From NCBI GenBank assembly GCA_026745465.1, contig JACYXH010000781.1, positions 1,207,501 through 1,271,500 of the forward strand: a stretch of 64,000 bases of DNA, given 5' to 3'. Each line of letters begins with the position of its first letter. Positions within the stretch are counted from its first letter, which is position 1. Positions 33,680 to 46,390 of the stretch are shown piece after piece. The stretch is from Lota lota (Eukaryota > Chordata > Actinopteri > Gadiformes > Lotidae). The notes below the pieces were generated by a model. It was not told where the DNA came from. It did no database searches and saw nothing but the letters and a program-made list of their open reading frames with translations. A program made the translations under genes and the position numbers.

Positions 33680-34474
33680 TATATTTGCTACTTAAGAAGA
33701 AACAGTGACTGTAGTCATAAACTCGACTACCGTAAACATAATGAAAGCTAAATATGATTTGATTTGGCTGAGTCATGTCTACCTCCCCAGGTTTCCTGTT
33801 GTTTGGATGAAGTGTGTTTTACTTTAATTAAGTCTTAAATTCTAGTTCACTTTATGACAGGATGACCAGTGTCTGGGTCATAGAGTTGTGTTTGAACAAC
33901 TATTTGAATATAGTGGATTCGGGTCATTTATGAGTTTAGTAGCGATGTCACATTACACACATACAACGAACAGGTTGTTCAAACGTATTTGTACTGGGAT
34001 GGGAGGAATCAGGTTAATTATTAAGGTATAATTAAAACTAAAGATCTGTCTTCCGGTTATCTCCATTAAAACAATCATAAAAAAGCAACTTCCAGTTGAA
34101 TAGATTTTAGAGAGTTATGATAAGAATTTCCAATAATGTGTAGTTTGTTTATTTTCGTGATTGTATTGTTGATCGGTAGTTAGCCTGCATCATTGACATT
34201 ATTATTATCAACTTACAGTGCAAGTAGCTTTGTATAAAACAGATAGCTAAATTACTAAATAGGGGGCCTAATTGTAATAGAGGCTTAATAGTAAAAGTAA
34301 TAGTAGGCCCAAAAATAGCAACAGCAGTGAGTACGCAGGTACTCCTCACAGCCACATGGGGGAGGTGTCCGCCCAGAATTCTTTATAAAATGGGACGTTT
34401 TGCGGTTCTCCCCTACTAAAAGTGAAGTAAATGTGAAGTAGGCCCTATGTGCGTTTGCCAGAATAACCGTCAGC

Positions 34475-34482
34475 TGACGTCA
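34475..34482. promoter_or_regulatory. Perfect palindromic CRE upstream of adcyap1
   Basis: TGACGTCA within GTCAGCTGACGTCAGC, about 1.2-1.6 kb before the adcyap1 5'UTR exon. PACAP transcription is cAMP/CREB-responsive in mammals, so this is a plausible but unproven site. A weaker TGACGTAG lies at about 35701. Confidence 0.4.
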
Positions 34483-34527
34483 GCAGGGGCAGGGGAGGAC
34501 ACGGCGGGAATCACTCCTCAGGGTTCA

Positions 34528-35084
34528 CCACTGGTTGAAGACGTACTCAGATCTTTTAGTGAAAGTAGTAATACCACACTGTAGAAATACTCTGTTGTTA
34601 AAGTCCTGCATTGAACATGTTATTAAAGTAAAGGTGCAAAAGTGATAGCATCAAAATGTACTTAAAGTACCAAAAGGAAAAGTACTAACTATGCAGAATG
34701 GCCCATTTCAGAATAATATATATTATATTATTGGATTATATTTATGATGCACTAATGTGTTCATCCCTGTAATGTTGCAGTTGGTAAAGGTGGCGCTCAT
34801 TTTAATTTATGTATATCTATTTTAGATATCACTTTACATACTGCTGGGTAGCTTGTGAATTTCTTCATTGGGACCAATAAAGGCTTGTTGATATAGTAAT
34901 ATAATTTATTTATTCATTATATTTAGTCATGCAAAGTAACTAGTAACTAAAGATGTCAGATCTATTTAGTGGAGAGAAAAAGTACAACATTTGCCTAAGT
35001 AATAGGGTAACAGAAAATATAAACACTCGGATTTATACTTGAGGACAGTACTTATATGTACTTCTACTCACTTCCCACCACTAG
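34528..35084. mobile_element. hAT-type MITE of a widespread teleost family
   Basis: The ends CACTGGTTGAAGACGTACTC and (inverse of) CTTCTACTCACTTCCCACCA, with interior motifs GTACTTAAAGTACCAAAAG and CAGAATGGCCCATTTCAGAA, match a very common fish repeat that I recognise. Flanks GGTTCACC and GTTCCACC resemble an imperfect 8-bp duplication. It sits between the CRE and the adcyap1 first exon. A fragment of the same family lies at about 29810-29890. Confidence 0.7.
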
Positions 35085-35394
35085 GTTCCACCCTTGCACT
35101 GCGGCCTTCGCCACTGTTCAATAGCCCACCAATCAACCAATCAACAAATCAACCAATCAACCAATGAATGAAACTGAAAGTTATTAGTTATTCGTCCGTC
35201 GTAAAGTCATTGTCGGCAGGAATGTAGTACATTCATTCAATGTAGCCATATAGTCGTATAATAGCTGACATGAAATATGTTTCTTAAAAAGTAAATGTCC
35301 TTAATGTTGGTCGAAGGTTTATCTTTTATAGATGCTTTTTTGTTCTAATCAGCTGTCTGTCACCTAAACTGCAAAGATAGCCTTTATAACTCTG

Positions 35395-35518
<124 letters not shown>

Positions 35519-35699
35519 CACCTATAGGACGAACTATCGAGTGACTTGTCTGTTGACAATTAGTCACTTTAATATACTATTCCGGTCGAAGCAGAAGCAG
35601 TCCGGTAGAATCCTCCATTTATGGCTTGAGTTGCTTTATTACGTGGAGAGGAAGGTAATCTACTTATGGCTACAAATAGTGTGTGTGTGTGGGGGGGGG

Positions 35700-36070
35700 A
35701 TGACGTAGACAGCGGCCCCAGAGAGCCGCGTGAAAAGGGGGACGCCTTTAGAGTATGGATTAAAAACTGAGAGACGCGGGAACCGAAGGAACACGCAGTC
35801 CTCCTCCTCCGCCACGCGCACACGTCTTGTAGTAGTGGAGTTCGTTCTCTACCCAGTCCGAGAACCGGCGGGAACACAGGCACGGAGGACTCGAGGACGC
35901 ACAGGGAAGGAACACTCTCCACTGAGGAACTATCCAGAGATAGAGAGCTATAGAGAGAGAAACAGAGAGAGAAAGACAGAGAGAGAAGGGAGGAAGGAAG
36001 GGAGGAAGGTTGATAGAGTGGTGTTCTCTTCTGCCGATCGCATGATTCCTGGGTCTCGATCCTGCCACAG
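35700..36070 (+). other. adcyap1 5'UTR exon and promoter-proximal region
   Basis: A GA-rich 5'UTR-like stretch ends at CCTGCCACAG followed by the donor GTAAGAAAT (36071). The next acceptor TTTTTTCAG opens the exon with the start codon at 36240. The transcription start is not determinable; the left bound given is only approximate. Confidence 0.55.
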
Positions 36071-36239
36071 GTAAGAAATCGCGCCGCTGGATTAGTTTGG
36101 AGTTTTTACGCAGCGTAAAGGTGTTGTGCAAAAATGAGCGGTTCGTTAGGTATAATTAATCCACTTAATGTAATAAAGAGGTGAGATAATAGCAGATAAT
36201 TTTTTCATTTGATTTATGTTACATTTTTTCAGCGGGACG

Positions 36240-36609
36240 ATGTTGAGGAAAGCGCTCGCGGCTTTATTTCTCTACGGGCTCGTTACGCACTACAGTGCAG
36301 GCTGTTCTCCCGCGGGAATACACCATCCCGACAACAGGTATGTAGCTCTACCTCCACCTTTTATAGTATCATTTACTCCACCCCGATCTCCACCTTTTTA
36401 ATGATCATGTACTTTGATGATATGACGTAATGTAACAAAATACCTTTAGTGTATTGGTTTGCATTGCATTCAAATAAGAACACGAAGACATAACTAATAT
36501 CTTTTTTACCGGGTTACCTTGGTTCTGATTTTCTTTAAATGCGGGGTAAAAACACCTTTTTATTTTAAATGATGTGAGGGGCCCACCTAGGGAACAGTGA
36601 TTCTTCACG

Positions 36610-36698
<89 letters not shown>

Positions 36699-38533
36699 TG
36701 TGTGTCATTGTGAGTGCGTGCGGATAACAACGTTCTCACTTATCACACGTTTGAAATGTATGTGTGGAATATGATATAAGTGGTAAATGAAAATATGAAA
36801 TATGGCCGGCATATTTAATATCGGAATTCCATTTAGGAAATCTTTGCAGACTCAAACAAAACGCAGCACGTCATTCATGTTTTATTGTTTACTTCGTGGG
36901 ATGTCGTTATGTACTCCACATTTATTGTATGTATTTACATTTATGTCTAGTGTTTAGTTGTTTCATGTAGGCCTATTTATTTCACTTTGTCAATCGATCG
37001 CCTTGTTTAAAAACGACAGAATGATGAAGAAATGGGCCTAAATTGGGTATATATTTATTAATTTATTTCGTTCGGTTCATTAGATGTGTGGCTATAGAAT
37101 AAAAGCAACCCAGTCACCAAAAACATACGTTGACGGTGTAAGTTTGATGAAGTAAAAGCGAATACAACGCACGCACAGTGATCAAGTTTAAACAACCTTC
37201 AAATCTCGTGCTCAGACTCGACAATGGCGTCTTCGACGAGGACGGGAACTCGCTGCTCCGTCTGCCGTTTGGCGGGGACCAACTGACGTTACGGAGCGCG
37301 CCGTCAGAGGACGTCTACTCCTTATATCACCCCCAGGAGGAGAGGTAACGAACACACACGTTCTACACCTTAAATATGCCTATATGTTGAGTTATATTCA
37401 TGTTCCTCTATGTTTTATGTTTCATGTTAGAAACGTTGTCATAAACCATTATTACGCACCGTCACCGGGTTACACAGCGTATACGTTTCATGTGATTATA
37501 CATTCAATTACCCTTTTAGATCCCAAATGAGTACATAATCAGTTATTTCAGATCCAATATTATGGGCTATAATAGTTATAGTTGTAGCACGGACGGGGTT
37601 TTGTGGAAAGGCGCGTTTTGGGTACAGATGTATAGCCTGCGTATCGCGTGGCAGGGTTGGGTTGAGGGACGGCATTTGACGGCGGTGATTCACTGTTGGC
37701 GTTTGTCACCCAGAACCCAGCGACACGCGGACGGCATGTTTAATAAGGCGTACCGGAAGGCGTTGGGTCAGCTGTCCGCACGGAAATACCTCCACGCGCT
37801 CATGGCGAAACGTGTAGGGTAAGGACGTCTTTCTGTCTCTGTTCAGTCTTTGGGCGTTTTGTCCAATTTCTTGGGATCAATCTGACTGATCCCTCTGTTG
37901 TCATACGTGACGTCTATTGTCCACTCTCCGTGAATCCGATTTGACCTTTATAACTCTGGGGACTAATCGCTCTCTTTTTATTTCTTCAATATTTTATTTT
38001 TTTGGCCAAAATAAACTCCCATCTGCCGGGGCTATTTTAATACCATTTGAATAATTTATTGGCATAGCCCCTAGTCCCACAGGCATTCATTCAATTAAAC
38101 TGAAGGCCCCTTCTCTCTTGTACAAAATACAACGATTTTTTTTTTAATCAAGACTTACATACTGCTGCGGTGGCGAGGTGGGTCTACGAGTAAAGACAAA
38201 CGTTGAGCTCATATATGTGTGCTTTTGGCTCCACTGAACCGCTGTTTCAAAACTATGCGGTCAAAATGCGCACGGCAACGCTCCGTAGCGCAGCGCGCCA
38301 GGTGGCGTTTCGATGAGGTGCGAATGTAACCTTGCTGTCTCTTATCCAGCGGTGGAAACTCAATGGACGAGAGCGAAGAGGAGCCTCTGTCGAAGCGGCA
38401 CTCGGACGGCGTCTTCACGGACAGTTACAGCCGCTACCGCAAGCAGATGGCGGTAAAGAAGTACCTGGCCGCCGTTCTGGGGAAAAGGTACAGACAGAGA
38501 CACCGGAGCAAGGGACGCCTGGCGTATTTATAG
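36240..38533 (+). CDS. adcyap1: PACAP precursor (adenylate cyclase activating polypeptide 1)
   Basis: A secreted neuropeptide prohormone. Exons: 36240-36337, 37216-37344, 37714-37818, 38350-38533. They join in phase to 171 codons plus TAG. Signal peptide about residues 1-22 ([18 protein letters not shown]). PRP/GHRH-like peptide from His80 ([16 protein letters not shown]) after a furin-like RTQR. PACAP-38 at 128-165 ([16 protein letters not shown] to RHRSK) after the dibasic KR. PACAP-27 is released at GKR (155-157). Position 5 is Val where mammals have Ile. After PACAP-38 the sequence is GRLAYL; human has GRRIAYL, so the dibasic signal is reduced to a single Arg. ATTAAA at 38662 may end the short transcript. 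Acts through PAC1/VPAC receptors and is expected in neurons. Confidence 0.96.
36612..36706. repeat. (GT)n microsatellite in adcyap1 intron
   Basis: About 95 bp of GT repeats in the intron after the signal-peptide exon. Confidence 0.97.
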
Positions 38534-38999
38534 TTTCCTCAAAACAAAACGTTAGAATGAGTGTGTACAGCTCCAACGACTTAATGTCTCCAGTTAAAGG
38601 AACAACAATCAGTGGACTGCATTCATGTTTTTTGGATATGTATTTATGTATGACGTAAGCCATTAAATGAATATTTTGATAATATATTGTTTTTATTTTT
38701 TAACTCAGCACTTGATAACGCACATATCTACTTTATGGACCAACCTTTTGTTTAGATGATTTATATTTATGTCTGAGTTTAGACGATTTATCTATATTTA
38801 TGTAGCCCACTCATTTGTTCGTTATTTGAAGAGTCATTTGTTGAGGATAAGGTGTGTTCATTGAAGCTGCCCTGTCTTTGAATACATTTAGTGGATGGAT
38901 ATGAATGTAAGGAAAATAAATAGTATAAAAGACAATGCATTGAATGTTGCTTTTTGGACGGTGAAATTAAGACTCTATAGTTGTTCTCCTTCACAACAG

Positions 39000-39111
39000 C
39001 CTTGAAGACATAGATTTTGACCAAATCCTACATGAGATAGACTTGGCCGCCCTGCCGGAGGTTCGGCTGTTTTTGGGAAGCTGGCTCAGACAGATCTCTG
39101 GCGAGTTCTCG
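39000..39111 (+). CDS. Exon-like block of unknown product, possibly alternative adcyap1 exon
   Basis: 112 nt bounded by a good acceptor (CTCCTTCACAACAG) and an excellent donor (TCTCG then GTGAGTCCC). Only one phase is open. It reads LEDIDFDQILHEIDLAAL, then PEVRLFLGSWLRQISGEFS, acidic at first and then amphipathic. It needs a phase-2 upstream exon. The internal site AAAAG/GTACAG at 38487 in the PACAP exon of adcyap1 is phase 2 and would join it in frame, giving GK-S-LED. That is the position where the paralogous VIP gene has its intron. It could equally belong to an unrelated gene. I do not recognise the protein. Confidence 0.45.
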
Positions 39112-39270
39112 GTGAGTCCCGCGTCCTGAGGAAAGTCGCGTTTCCTCTCTCCTCTCTCCTCCCCTGTAACTTCTGACCCCATAACCTCTGACTCTGTGTG
39201 TCCTGCCGCTAAACACTCTGACCTCCTGACACCTCATCTGTGCTCCTGTCTCTCGCCACATCTTATTGAT

Positions 39271-39271
<1 letters not shown>

Positions 39272-39312
<41 letters not shown>

Positions 39313-39345
39313 TAGCTGTTGTTATTATTATTATTATTATTAATT
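39272..39345. repeat. (AAT)n / (ATT)n microsatellite
   Basis: About 40 bp of AAT followed after a short gap by ATT repeats, forming an AT-rich inverted pair. Confidence 0.95.
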
Positions 39346-40775
39346 TAATGATATTGTTCAGGGGCCCCTGCGTTATGATGCAGTGCATTCACATAGCCGA
39401 GGGCTGGTATGATACATATAAGACATATCAGTGTTTATTAATTATAAATGATAGATTATTATTTTGTAATGAACAGTATTTTCTTTGAACACGTACAGTG
39501 TGCAAGGATATAAATATAAATTCTGTTCCCCGCCCCAAGGACCAGAGTACTTCTGAGGTTTTTCTCCTACTTCCTACTTCCTACTTCCTTTTCTTCTTTG
39601 GTGTTTGAAAACGTGATATCAGCCTTTCCAGATTCCTGTGTCCTAAGTGATTTCTGTGTTTGAGAAGCGCCTGAGCATCTGGTCAGGTATGCTTCTGGTG
39701 TGCCACCTGGTATGTAACAAGTATCACTGACATTACGATTCGTCCAATCAGACGCAGAGGAAGAGTTACCTTTAAGACCAATGATACTTATTATATCGCT
39801 GTCCATCCGGCCTTTACGTCTGGTCTTTACACCACAGAGGAAGACCGAAACAAACTTTGGTTTTGAGTCCTCTTGAGCTCATTCTGACGTGCTTCCCGTC
39901 ATGTGACCTGCGGTCAACAATAGATCACATGACCACTGTTCAATGCACATGTCAGTGAATGTGTGTGTAGCTACATATTTTCTGCTTGTTAACTGCAAAC
40001 ATATCTGTCTTCTGCCTTCTCTGTTTAACTTTCTGTGGACATTATATGTATTATGATTATTCATGATCATGATTTTGCTCATCATTGTTAATATTATTAA
40101 GGCTGTTGAATGTATTTTGACTATCCAATCGTCAAGGCATTTTCTTTTGCCCTACCTTTCCAAATTTGCCGTGGAAAAGATGATATGTGCTATCTTTAAT
40201 TGTATTACCTTTATTTACATCGAGGCACAAATGCAATGACCAGAGATAATTTGTTTTCAGAGAGAGTGAGAGAGAGAAGTACAGTAGAATGAAATTGAAG
40301 TAGGCGCTTTGAATAATGGATCCGTGACAAAGCAAACTCTTACTTTGAAATGGTGAGAAGTGAGAGGAAGTGTGAGGATTGGAGACCTAAACTGTCAGAA
40401 ACCATGGAGCCTGTATTACAGGAGCCACACAACAGCAACATACTAAAGAATTATGAAGATAATATGTAGTACTTTAGAGACAGAGAAGAAAACTATGTTG
40501 TTGATTCAACCTTGTCTCTCCCAAGTCCACAGCCTGAACTCTTGAAGAGCATCTTCTGAGATCTAGCTCTTAGCACTAAAGAGATATTGTAGCCCTGAGA
40601 ACTACGCCTAGCTCTCAGGGCTAGCTAGCTCCCAGCGCTAGCCCTTAGACCTAGCTCTCAGCATTATCTCTTATCCTTAGCTGTCAGCGCTAGGCTGACT
40701 TTCTCTTCTCCTATGTGCCTGTGTAAACCTCCGCGTGTGAAATCAATCTCTCTTTAATCCCCCCTCCCCCTCTAG

Positions 40776-41315
40776 GCTCTGTGATTCTGAAGGCTGCACC
40801 CCCCCCCCTCCCCCGCTCAGGTGCCTTGCTCCCTCTCTAATGGCCCACCAATCAGACGTGGCTATTCAGTAGCCCTGCGATGCTGCATTCTACCCGACCC
40901 TGCCCGCCCCCTCCCCCTTGCCACTTTGCTTTCGTGGTACGACCCGGGCTTCTGATGAGGCACTAAGCTCCATCAAGCTATGGTTCCAGGCGGCCATTTT
41001 ACTTAGTTTCAGAGGTGTGTTCAGTTTTGTGTTGTTGTGAAAGCGGAAGCTGATCGTCGCCCACTCATCTTGAGTCCCCCGATGAGGATCGTATTTTAAA
41101 AAGTGCCAATAGCCTTACAAGACGTGGAGATACTCCTCAAATCCTATCTATCTAAATATATGTGTATATTTATGTATATTTAATATGTAGAGGACATGCA
41201 TCTTACAGAGGACTAAAAGGTGATCCTACGAGCTTCAGACAATAAATGTAAAAAAAAAGTGTTGTACAATTTGTATGAAAACATTTTTGCTGAATAAACA
41301 TTTCTGTCTAATCTT
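40776..41315 (+). other. Candidate terminal exon with polyadenylation signal
   Basis: A long pyrimidine tract (CCCCCCTCCCCCTCTAG) ends at 40775. Joined in phase to the block at 39000-39111 it gives Ala-Leu-stop (GCTCTGTGA) and a 3'UTR ending near the AATAAA at 41293-41298. This would finish either an alternative adcyap1 mRNA or an unknown gene. No other evidence. Confidence 0.35.
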
Positions 41316-41636
41316 TAAGTCGTTATATTCATAATTCATTTTTTTGTAGGAAAATGTTTGAACTAGAATTTGATGCATTCCTTTATCAGAAGAAGCAGTC
41401 ATATCTTCTGAAACTAATCAAACAATTTTAATGCACCCAACCAAACCATTTGGGATTGACTAATCCCAACCAATCATAGCCCTAATGAGAGTTATTAATG
41501 CAAGTAGCAATCAAATTACAACATCGATATGGACATATTAATAATGTATGATTTCTCGTCCATAAATGTTCTCGCCACCGTGCAGACTTAGAGAGTGGCG
41601 TTGTGATGTTGTAGCAACGTCAGTGATGGCATCATC

Positions 41637-41711
41637 AGACGGATGCATTCTACATTTCAAATAGATGAATATATATTTATTCATCTATCTGAAATGTCTA
41701 CGCATCCGTCT
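41637..41711. repeat. 75-nt hairpin
   Basis: AGACGGATGC..ACATTTCA..ATAGATGAATA is followed after about 5 nt by TATTCATCTAT..TGAAATGT..GCATCCGTCT. The arms of about 33-35 nt pair with few mismatches and a bulge. The shape resembles a pre-miRNA or a small palindromic MITE. Confidence 0.8.
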
Positions 41712-42065
41712 CAACCAAATGATAAATATTCTATATCAGATCAATAGCCGACCAATAACTTATCAATATCATCATAACTTGTATCCAAATTCGATAAATA
41801 TCTAATCAATATTGACCAATAACTAATCATTACCATCATAACCTGTATCTATATCAGATCAATATCTAATCAATATCAGACCAATACCTAATCAAAATCA
41901 TCATGCCCTGTATCAATATAAGATCAATATCTAATCAATATCAGACTAATACCTAATCAATAGCATCATAACCGTTATCAATATCAGATCAATATCTAAT
42001 CAATGTCATCATTAACCGTCCTCTTTTAAACATCAGATGAGGATCAATACTAGTATCAGATCAAT
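41711..42065. repeat. About 60-bp AT-rich tandem repeat
   Basis: Repeated ATCAGATCAATATCTAATCA and GACCAATACCTAATCAA with ATCATCATAACCTGTATCA, five or six imperfect units directly after the hairpin. Confidence 0.8.
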
Positions 42066-42454
42066 ATAATTTCTTGTCAGTATCAGAGGAGGAGGAGGAG
42101 GACAGGTGCAGAGATGAGATGTGCTCTCAGTTCTTCTGAGGAATCAGCAGAATATGAGCAGCATCAGGCGATGTGGTCGCAGAGGGTAGTAAAGTACTTC
42201 ATATCTTTTATATACTGCTTCTTTTATAATCGTACAGCTGTCATACTTTGGTGTGTGGGTGTGGTGAGGGGGTGGATTGAAGTACTAGGACCCTCATCAT
42301 GTACTGAAAATGTAATTTAAAACAGTGGTGTTGGCACACACAAAATGGAAGGTTTTTTGACCAAATTAAAGTGCCACATTTGGCTGTTATCGCCACAGTC
42401 TTTGCAGGGTGCTCAGTCAAAATAGTGATACTTTTCCCACACGTCAACCAATAC

Positions 42455-42730
42455 ACCGCCCTAGGACATAGTGCCTATGACTTAGTGTCCTAAGACATAG
42501 TGCCTATGACTTAGTGTCCTAGGACATTGTGCCTATGACTTAGTGTCTTACGATATAGTGCCTGTGACTTAGTGTCCTAAGCCATAGTGCCTGTGACTTA
42601 GTGTCCTAAGACATAGTGCCAATGACTTGGTGTCCTAGGACATAGTGCCTGTGACTTAGTGTCCTGAGACATAGTGCCTATGACTTAGTGTCCTAAGACA
42701 TAGTGCCAATGACTTAGTGTCACAAGATAG
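42455..42730. repeat. 29-bp minisatellite
   Basis: Nine units of CCTAAGACATAGTGCCTATG plus ACTTAGTGT with few substitutions. Confidence 0.93.
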
Positions 42731-43799
42731 TGACGGTGATTTTAGTGATAACATCAGAGCTGTAGGCGTCAATCTTTAACACACAGTCCTTAATGAAGAC
42801 GAGCATTAAGTATTCAGTCACATTAAATTACGTCTATTAGGGAATCGATCGCCACCATCGCTAGACGTTTCTTGATCTCAGAGGATTAATGGACGATATC
42901 ACCCCCGGCGATGGTTATTCATGCGCTAACAGGGCCTTGGTATGCTGATGCTAAGGTCAGGCTAATCATGAAACACTAGCATATCGGCTATCTGCTAACT
43001 TGCTACCCACGTCCATTACCAGTGACAGATGGTTTCAATTTACTGAACACGATTACAGGATCAAGGAGTTACTGAGAACAAGCCCTGGGTGAAACCCTAA
43101 CACTTTCACTGTATTCACCCGATATTTCTTATTCGTTTTCAACAATAAAAGCATATCTTCAACCATAAAAGCGTGTCTTCAACAATAGAAGCGTGTCTTC
43201 AACAAAGAAAACGTGATCTATCCATTGGTGTGTGAGTGTTAGCGTCCTTTGGTCTGAGCTGTTTCCTCACAGCCCTAGATGTTGTGATGTTTACTCTGAG
43301 CACTAGTCTGCAGCATCCCAAGGAACACTGATTCAGTCACTTTATTTTGAACAATTTCTTGTATGTCCTGTTGGAGCGATGATTGATAGGGATGAACACA
43401 AGCACATGTGCACACACACGTACACCCACACACCCACACACACACACACACACACATACGTACACACGTACACACACACGTACACACATACACACACACA
43501 CAAGGTAATTGGAGGCTTACACTCCTGGGCAGGTTTGTCAGATTTGATTGACAGGCCATGGATGTGAATATCAAAAGACATCCCATAATATACCGGACAG
43601 AGAGGAGCAGCAGAATTAAAATGAAGATGGTGTGGACATCAACAGCATTCTCTGGTGTGTTTATTACAAGTGAGACTGAGAGGGAGAGAGAAAGAGAGGG
43701 AGAGGGAGAGACAGAAAGGGGGAGAAAGGGATAGGAAGAGAGGGGAAGAGAGCAAGATAGAGTAGAGTGGGAAAAATAGGGAGGGAATGAAAGCGAGAG

Positions 43800-45145
43800 A
43801 AGGAGAGAGAGCGAGATCAAGATGGCTCCGTCTAGCCTTATGCAAAGCTAGTTTAACTGCCCCCATGCTACTCGTTTACACGTATCTCCGGCTACGCGTA
43901 AAAAATAATCCATACTACTTAGTTAAGCTGTCGACTCCCTGAGCTCAGCCATGTTTAGCTATTCAGCTCACACGCTAGCCCCGGAGCCAGCCGTCTGCAG
44001 ACCAGCTCAATCGATCCATGATCAATATCTGATGGCAGGGACGAGAGAAGTAGACGATAACCTAACATCTACAACCTTGTGGCAGAGTTCAGCTGAAACA
44101 GGAAGAGGAAATGACAGCGACAGCCAATGAACACGTCCCACACACTAGAAGACTTAGCAAGGCAAGTTTGGCACTTTTCGTTTTTATTTCACCTTAAATG
44201 AATTCCTGACCAGACACTCTACTTCTTAAGCACTGCCTTTACATTCAATTCATGCTGAGATTAACTAGCCGATTCGTAGTTTTCCAAAATAGAACTCAAA
44301 TGAAAGAACACCTCTTGGTTTGTCTAGACTTTGTCTAATTTCTGTGGGAATGAACATGAATTGTGTAAATTAAGTATAAGAAGGAAAAAAGGGTACAATA
44401 ATGTATTCAGGGGTTCACCCGTTCCTGTGTGTGGTTTGGTACATACACATTTGACACAGTTTTACACAATTCATTACACAAAGATAAGAGTTATTCTTAT
44501 TCTGTGATTGTTGTTAAAACCTTAAAAGTTATCATTGATTCCTGTGAATTTCTATGAGGCTTTATCAGAACAAAAGAGGTGCAAACGATTTTGTGAGGAA
44601 CGTTGACCATAAGTATAACAACAGTCAAATGTATCGGAAATAATTCAGACGCTGATGAAGTGGTTTAAAGAACGGTACAGTGACAGTGCTGTTTGAAGCC
44701 CGGCCCTGGGGAGCCTCCCGCCCCGGGGCCCCAATGCTCCTGGGCCATGGCAGGCCATAATTGCTGTGTCCAGCAGTGACAGGTCTCTCCTACAACCAGG
44801 AGCTGGTCTTCATTACTGCGGGTTCCTGGGCGAGAGACTAGGCTGGTGACCTTTCTCTACCGGCCAATTCATGAATAATACCGTCTCCAGGCGACCACAA
44901 AACTATTTTTTTGCCCTGCCTTATCAATATCTGATCTATATAAGGATATGTTATAGCTAGCAATGATGTTTACATTTATATTTAATTAGTACTACTCATA
45001 TTTGATAATGATATACATTTTCTTTTCTATTTTCTATTTATTTTTTGCAGATTAATATGATAATGTTTGAATCTCTTATGAACTGTTATTACTTTCCTGT
45101 TCATCTGCTGTGACACCTACATTTCCCATCTGGGATAAATAAAGT
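43800..45145 (+). mobile_element. LINE-like remnant
   Basis: The 5' part (AAGCTAGTTTAACTGCCCCC, ATGCTACTCGTTTACAC, from about 43815) has a diverged relative at 59105-59200. The 3' end at 45100-45145 (CCCATCTGGGATAAATAAAG, then TACATCTTATCTTA) looks like a non-LTR retrotransposon tail, with similar tails at about 23660-23690 and 30885-30930. No reverse transcriptase survives, and whether both ends belong to one element is inferred. Confidence 0.35.
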
Positions 45146-45899
45146 ACATCTTATCTTAACTGACAGAGCTTGCGTGACATCAAATTGTTTTTATGTTAAA
45201 AAAAACTAGAATGGAACTCAAAGAGTTGCTAACCGCTAAATTCCAACAGCAGGGACAGCACCCGGTTACTGTAATCGCCACTTCTGATTGGCTCAAATCA
45301 CTGTTTCTGATTGGTTCAAACTGGTGCCAGGTCATGTGACTTGCACTGCCTGCTATTTCCCACACATAGATAAAAAGAGGTCTTTGTGGCTTATGTACTG
45401 CTCTTGTTTTCCCAACTTTATTTAGTTGTGTTGCCGTGGTGGCGAACTTGGGGCGTCTATTACTGTTGAGTCTTTCTCTTGAGTAGAAGCTTTAATCAGA
45501 ACCTTACAGTTAATTGAGATGCCTGCCATTATGAGCAGGTAGATGCCACAAGCATGTGTTCATCCAGGTGTCCATTCATGTGATCATTAAGGAGCAGGTA
45601 GGGTTGGGACACCTTGCTCTATGTGTTCATTTGCGCCCTCATCCACATGTTCATTCATGCATTCATCCACATTCTCAGACCTTGCTGTTTTGGTATGGAT
45701 CTACAAGCACACGTTAAACGCTCATTAACAGCTTCACAGTAGGACAGGACAACACTTGCAGGCATTACAGCAGCAAACCTATAAGAACAAGAACATTTGC
45801 AAATCTCTGGATCTGACAGTAGGGGGAATGAGTTAAACTATCAGGGGTAGGGTCTGGGTCCTACTCTGATCCATCACTAAACAGACCCCTGAACCCAGA

Positions 45900-46020
45900 C
45901 CTCTTAACCCTCAGAAGAGAAAACTCTCGATGGCTCAACCAGTGCACTAACCATGTAGTGATTCGCATTGTGGAGACCACAGGTTCGAGTCCCACATGCG
46001 CTCCTCTGCTACAGGTCATT
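45900..46020. repeat. tRNA-derived SINE fragment
   Basis: GATGGCTCAACCAGTGCACTA resembles a Pol III A box, and CAGGTTCGAGTCCC is a clear B-box. Followed by a C-run at 46029-46042. Confidence 0.6.
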
Positions 46021-46390
46021 CCCTCTCGCTGACCCCCCCCCCCCTTCCCATCTCTTCACTGTCCGGTCCATAATTACATTAAAAAGACCATTAAACAAAG
46101 ACAACTCCGGTAACCAGAGGGAGGAGAAGGAGGAGGAGAAGGAAAGACAGAAGGAACACAAGGAGTGGATCCCTCCTTCAGAGTTCCCTAGGAGTAAAGT
46201 GGTGCCAAGCAGGCACACATTTAATAACAACAGAATAACATAATATATGTAATCTTATAATAATGACATTAATTGCAAGAGGACAACACTACTGATAGTA
46301 CTGAGAAGAATAGCAAAGTGTTCCTCTACGGTGGGGGTGTCCTCGGGCCACAGCACCCAGTGGGGGGCTAGAGCCGACATTTCCCCACCA

